Shown: positions 61,778-64,000 of the stretch, in pieces
How the letters are laid out: every line of letters starts with the position of its first letter
How positions within the stretch are numbered: position 1 is the first letter of the stretch
Assembly (NCBI GenBank): GCA_026692865.1
Contig: JAPLNI010000058.1
Location: forward strand, 186,001-250,000
Length of the DNA stretch: 64,000 nucleotides
Direction: 5' to 3'
DNA from: Planctomycetota bacterium
GTDB taxonomy: Bacteria; Planctomycetota; Planctomycetia; Pirellulales; Pirellulaceae
Notes under the pieces: model-generated
The model's input: only the letters and a program-made list of their open reading frames with translations
Databases searched by the model: none
Told to the model about the DNA's origin: nothing
Position numbers and translations under genes: made by a program

Positions 61778-62242
61778 TTACGACTCCGTTCTCAAAACCG
61801 CCGCTCCCGTATTTCGCAACGCATCTGTGAGATCCACTGGCGGACTGTCTGCCCAGAGTCCTTCGAGATCGTAAAACGCTCGCGTTTCTTCATCGAATAG
61901 GTGAACAATCAACCCGCCGTAATCCAACACAATCCATCGGCTTTCATCGTATCCAGAGGTGCTCAATCGTGTTTCCCCCAAGGCTTCCAATGCGTGATCG
62001 ATCTCATCGCTGATCGCGTGAATTTGTCTACGGCTGGTCCCAGTTCCGATCAAGAAATAGTCGAAAATCGAGGTTTGTCGGGAGATATCAAGAAGAATTA
62101 AATCCTGAGCCTTATTCTCCGCCGCCGCTTTTGCCGCCGCTTTTGCCAAGATTAATGTCGAAGCTAGCTGCGATTCCGAAGCGGTAGCATTGATGATCGG
62201 AATGTCTTCTAAAACGTTCGACGGACTAGGTTTCTTACTCAT
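61778..62242 (-). CDS. rsfS: Ribosomal silencing factor RsfS
   Basis: Binds protein L14 of the large ribosomal subunit and blocks subunit joining in starved cells. The RsfS/Iojap core is complete: ILAKAAAKAAAENKAQDLILLDISRQTSIFDYFLIGTGTSRRQIHAISDEI, then SGYDESRWIVLDYGGLIVHLFDEETRAFYDLEGLWAD. The 35-residue N-terminal extension is not part of the domain. 154 residues. nadD, its frequent neighbour, is not here. Confidence 0.96.
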   Translation of the reverse strand: MSKKPSPSNVLEDIPIINATASESQLASTLILAKAAAKAAAENKAQDLILLDISRQTSIFDYFLIGTGTSRRQIHAISDEIDHALEALGETRLSTSGYDESRWIVLDYGGLIVHLFDEETRAFYDLEGLWADSPPVDLTDALRNTGAAVLRTES

Positions 62243-62718
62243 TGACAGCGATTTGGCTCCAGAAATATTATCTAACTTCGCGACTGCGGGATTCGTAGTC
62301 TAACTCTTTTCCGCAAAAATGTCACCTTAAAGTCGCTCAACAACGGAGTATCGCTTCCGACACACCGAAAATCTCGACCTCTACGGCCCAAACAGACACT
62401 AAAGCGGCTGTCGAACGCCAAAGCCAGCGAATAGGCTACTCGAGAAATAATCAAAAATCGTGGGCTGGCCGTGTTCGGGCGACTAACCATCCGCCTGCGC
62501 TTGATCATCCAATTACGCGGCTAGCGCCAGTGGCTCAACTTGAAGGCTTTGAATAATCCGGGCTAGCCCGATTGTTATCCTGTGTTTGCGACTTGACCAG
62601 CAACAAAAATAAAGAGTCCTAGCCAAGCTAACGTTTTCGCAGCAAAATAGCCTCTAACGTAAGAAATTGTAACTCGAAATTCCGTCATTTTTCCAGCTCG
62701 AAAACAAAGGATATTGCG
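62243..62718. other. Intergenic region between rsfS and bcp
   Basis: 476 bp between divergent genes. It holds a single arm of repeat family A (62519-62537) and a perfect 12-bp palindrome CGGGCTAGCCCG (62559-62570). I see no gene or clear promoter pair. Confidence 0.45.
62519..62537. repeat. Solitary arm of repeat family A
   Basis: GGCTAGCGCCAGTGGCTCA matches the right arm of copies 1-3 except for the three variable central bases. No partner arm is found at normal distance. The 12-bp palindrome CGGGCTAGCCCG 21 bp to the right may be a decayed remnant. Confidence 0.6.
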
Positions 62719-63186
62719 ATGGCCGATTGGCTTGAACCTGGCACAAAAGCTCCCGCGTTCACTCTAGTGTCTGACTCCGGTGAAAAAGTGAAACTATCTC
62801 AGTTTAAAGGCAAGAGTGTCGTCCTGTACTTCTATCCCAAAGACGATACGCCAGGTTGTACAAAAGAAGCTTGCGCGTTTCGCGATGCTCAAAGCGAAAT
62901 GACCAAACTAGGAGCGGTCGTGCTTGGAGTTAGCCCTGATACGTTGGAGTCGCACGTGAAGTTTCGAGACAAATACACATTGAATTTTTCGCTCCTTGCC
63001 GACCCCGATCACGCCGTAGCCGAGCTTTATGGAGCTTGGCGTGAGAAGAATATGTACGGGAAAAAGTCGATGGGTGTACAGCGAAGCACCTACCTTATCG
63101 ACACCCAAGGCAAGATTGCAAAGGTCTGGAAGAAAGTGAGCGTCGATGGTCATGACGCGGCAGTACTCGAAGCACTCAAGCAATAA
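62719..63186 (+). CDS. bcp: Thioredoxin-dependent peroxiredoxin Bcp/PrxQ
   Basis: Reduces hydrogen and organic peroxides. Peroxidatic Cys47 is in YPKDDTPGCTKEAC and resolving Cys52 five residues on, the PrxQ pattern. GVSPDTLESHVKFRDKYTLNFSLLADPDHAVAELYG and GVQRSTYLIDTQGKI complete the fold with the catalytic Arg. 155 residues, normal length. AAAGGA lies about 10 nt before the ATG. It stands alone, with a family B repeat downstream. Confidence 0.97.
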   Translation: MADWLEPGTKAPAFTLVSDSGEKVKLSQFKGKSVVLYFYPKDDTPGCTKEACAFRDAQSEMTKLGAVVLGVSPDTLESHVKFRDKYTLNFSLLADPDHAVAELYGAWREKNMYGKKSMGVQRSTYLIDTQGKIAKVWKKVSVDGHDAAVLEALKQ

Positions 63187-63274
63187 CACATCGGCCCATA
63201 TACATTGGACGGTGCAGCTTAACCATGTTTTAAAGCTAAAGCTTCGTACAAATGAATAACGGGCGTTCGCACTC

Positions 63275-63358
63275 GTAGCAGATGTCGTAACACATCTGAA
63301 GATTTCAGACTTTGCCGTTGTCCCCACCGACTTCGGAATTCTTAAGAATTCCGCTACC
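63275..63358 (-). repeat. Composite palindromic repeat, family B, copy 3 (inverted)
   Basis: Read on the - strand it has GAATTCTTAAGAATTC, about 45 bp, then CAGATGTGTTACGACATCTG and CTAC, matching copies at 5101 and 45259. It lies between convergent bcp and NUDIX genes and ends 25 bp from the NUDIX stop. Confidence 0.85.
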
Positions 63359-63382
63359 CCTGAATTAAGCTGGGCTGAAGCA

Positions 63383-63904
63383 CTAGGCGTTCGTTCGATA
63401 TCTCATGAACCAAAGCAACGCTACTAGAGTCTTCGCGTCTTCAATTTTGCCGTCGCGAATCAGGCTATCAATCTCGCTCCACGAGTAAACTTGGTTGGCA
63501 ATTTGCTCGCCAACCTCGCGCTGCGCTTCGCCCTGAGTTAAATTGCTCGCAACATAGAAATGCATACGCTCATCCAGTATACCTGGTGACATATTGAACG
63601 AATGGACATGCTGAATCGTTGCTGCCTGATAGCCTGTCTCTTCAATCAACTCACGACCCGCGGTTACCATCGGTGGCTCGTTTGGTTCAAGCGTTCCTGC
63701 GGGCAATTCGAGTATCCAACGATCGATGGCAACGCGATAAGTGTAAATCAAGCACACGTGATCCGGATCGACAAGCGGAAGAATCACCACCGCGCCCGGA
63801 TGCCTTACCACTTGCCGATGATGTTCACTCCCATCATCCAAGTTTTGATAAACGTCTTCGACTGCGAAGCGGAGGGCTTGAAACACTTTTTTTCGTCGCG
63901 TCAT
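63383..63904 (-). CDS. NUDIX hydrolase, ADP-ribose pyrophosphatase type
   Basis: Hydrolyses a nucleoside diphosphate linked to another moiety. The NUDIX box is intact: G-x5-E-x7-REL-x-EE-x-GY in GTLEPNEPPMVTAGRELIEETGY. HPGAVVILPLVDPDHVCLIYTYRVAIDRWILELPAG before it and FNMSPGILDERMHFYVASNL after it match ADP-ribose pyrophosphatases. 173 residues. The exact substrate cannot be fixed from sequence. Its start is 96 bp from the window edge. Confidence 0.93.
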   Translation of the reverse strand: MTRRKKVFQALRFAVEDVYQNLDDGSEHHRQVVRHPGAVVILPLVDPDHVCLIYTYRVAIDRWILELPAGTLEPNEPPMVTAGRELIEETGYQAATIQHVHSFNMSPGILDERMHFYVASNLTQGEAQREVGEQIANQVYSWSEIDSLIRDGKIEDAKTLVALLWFMRYRTNA

Positions 63905-64000
63905 TATGCTGATTGCTTGCTTCTTAAATAGCTAAACGGGCACGGGTTCAAGTTGCTCTGTCGTCGACTCAAACGAACTTTCTTCAAAACTCTTAGAGTA

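Overview
The window looks like a chromosomal segment of a planctomycete, most likely of the Pirellula/Rhodopirellula group. This is inferred from gene content and style: Gly/Asn/Pro-rich low-complexity tails, sparse Shine-Dalgarno sites, a YTV-type repeat protein, a fused CcoN-CcoO oxidase, and several families of dispersed palindromic repeats in the gaps. No phage, transposase, CRISPR array, rRNA or tRNA gene was recognised. Almost everything is chromosomal housekeeping or envelope biology, and the accessory signal sits in repeats and odd gene architectures.

Layout. 1-5.1 kb: mutL, a sigma-54 response regulator, aroH-type chorismate mutase and a small membrane protein. 5.3-20.9 kb: a ten-gene type II secretion-like operon (gspD-like, E, F, G, H, I, J, K, L-like, M/C-like), all on the + strand with overlapping or abutting genes. 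21-26.5 kb, - strand: a tiny lipoprotein, an HU-like protein, scpA, and a BamA-type system split into a barrel gene and a POTRA gene. 26.6-28.8 kb: surE and an M20 amidase. 28.8-33.7 kb, - strand: hpf-ptsN-ptsH-ptsI-RNase E/G, a nitrogen-PTS-like unit. 34.2-37.6 kb: one large fused enzyme (fatty acyl-AMP ligase, acyl carrier domain, alpha-oxoamine synthase). 37.7-40.9 kb: a LolD/MacB-like ABC exporter. 41.2-46.8 kb: CheX, CheY, an SPFH protein, a PAS histidine kinase and a second sigma-54 regulator. 47.6-60.3 kb: a cbb3 oxidase operon with its assembly genes (ccoNO, Q, P, G, H, a SafE-like protein, ccoI, ccoS), an unassigned monohaem protein and a P1B-4-type metal ATPase. 60.3-64 kb: a broken YTV-repeat gene, repeats, rsfS with a small membrane gene, bcp and a NUDIX hydrolase.

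How the parts work together. The gsp operon encodes the inner-membrane platform, ATPase and pseudopilins of a secretion machine, but its gspD-like gene has only ring-forming N domains and no recognisable outer-membrane barrel. BamA barrel and POTRA domains are on two separate polypeptides, each with its own export signal. The cco cluster supplies a high-affinity terminal oxidase together with its copper pump and assembly factors. The hpf/PTS/RNase unit would connect ribosome hibernation, phosphotransfer signalling and RNA turnover.

Most interesting observations: two 81-bp copies of the same palindromic repeat lie in the same reading frame in the leader regions of gspI and gspK; the secretin-like gene lacks a barrel; BamA is split inside its last POTRA domain; a single-chain FAAL-ACP-alpha-oxoamine synthase suggests a sphingoid-base-like or amino-ketone lipid pathway; and an unassigned single-CXXCH protein closes the cbb3 operon.
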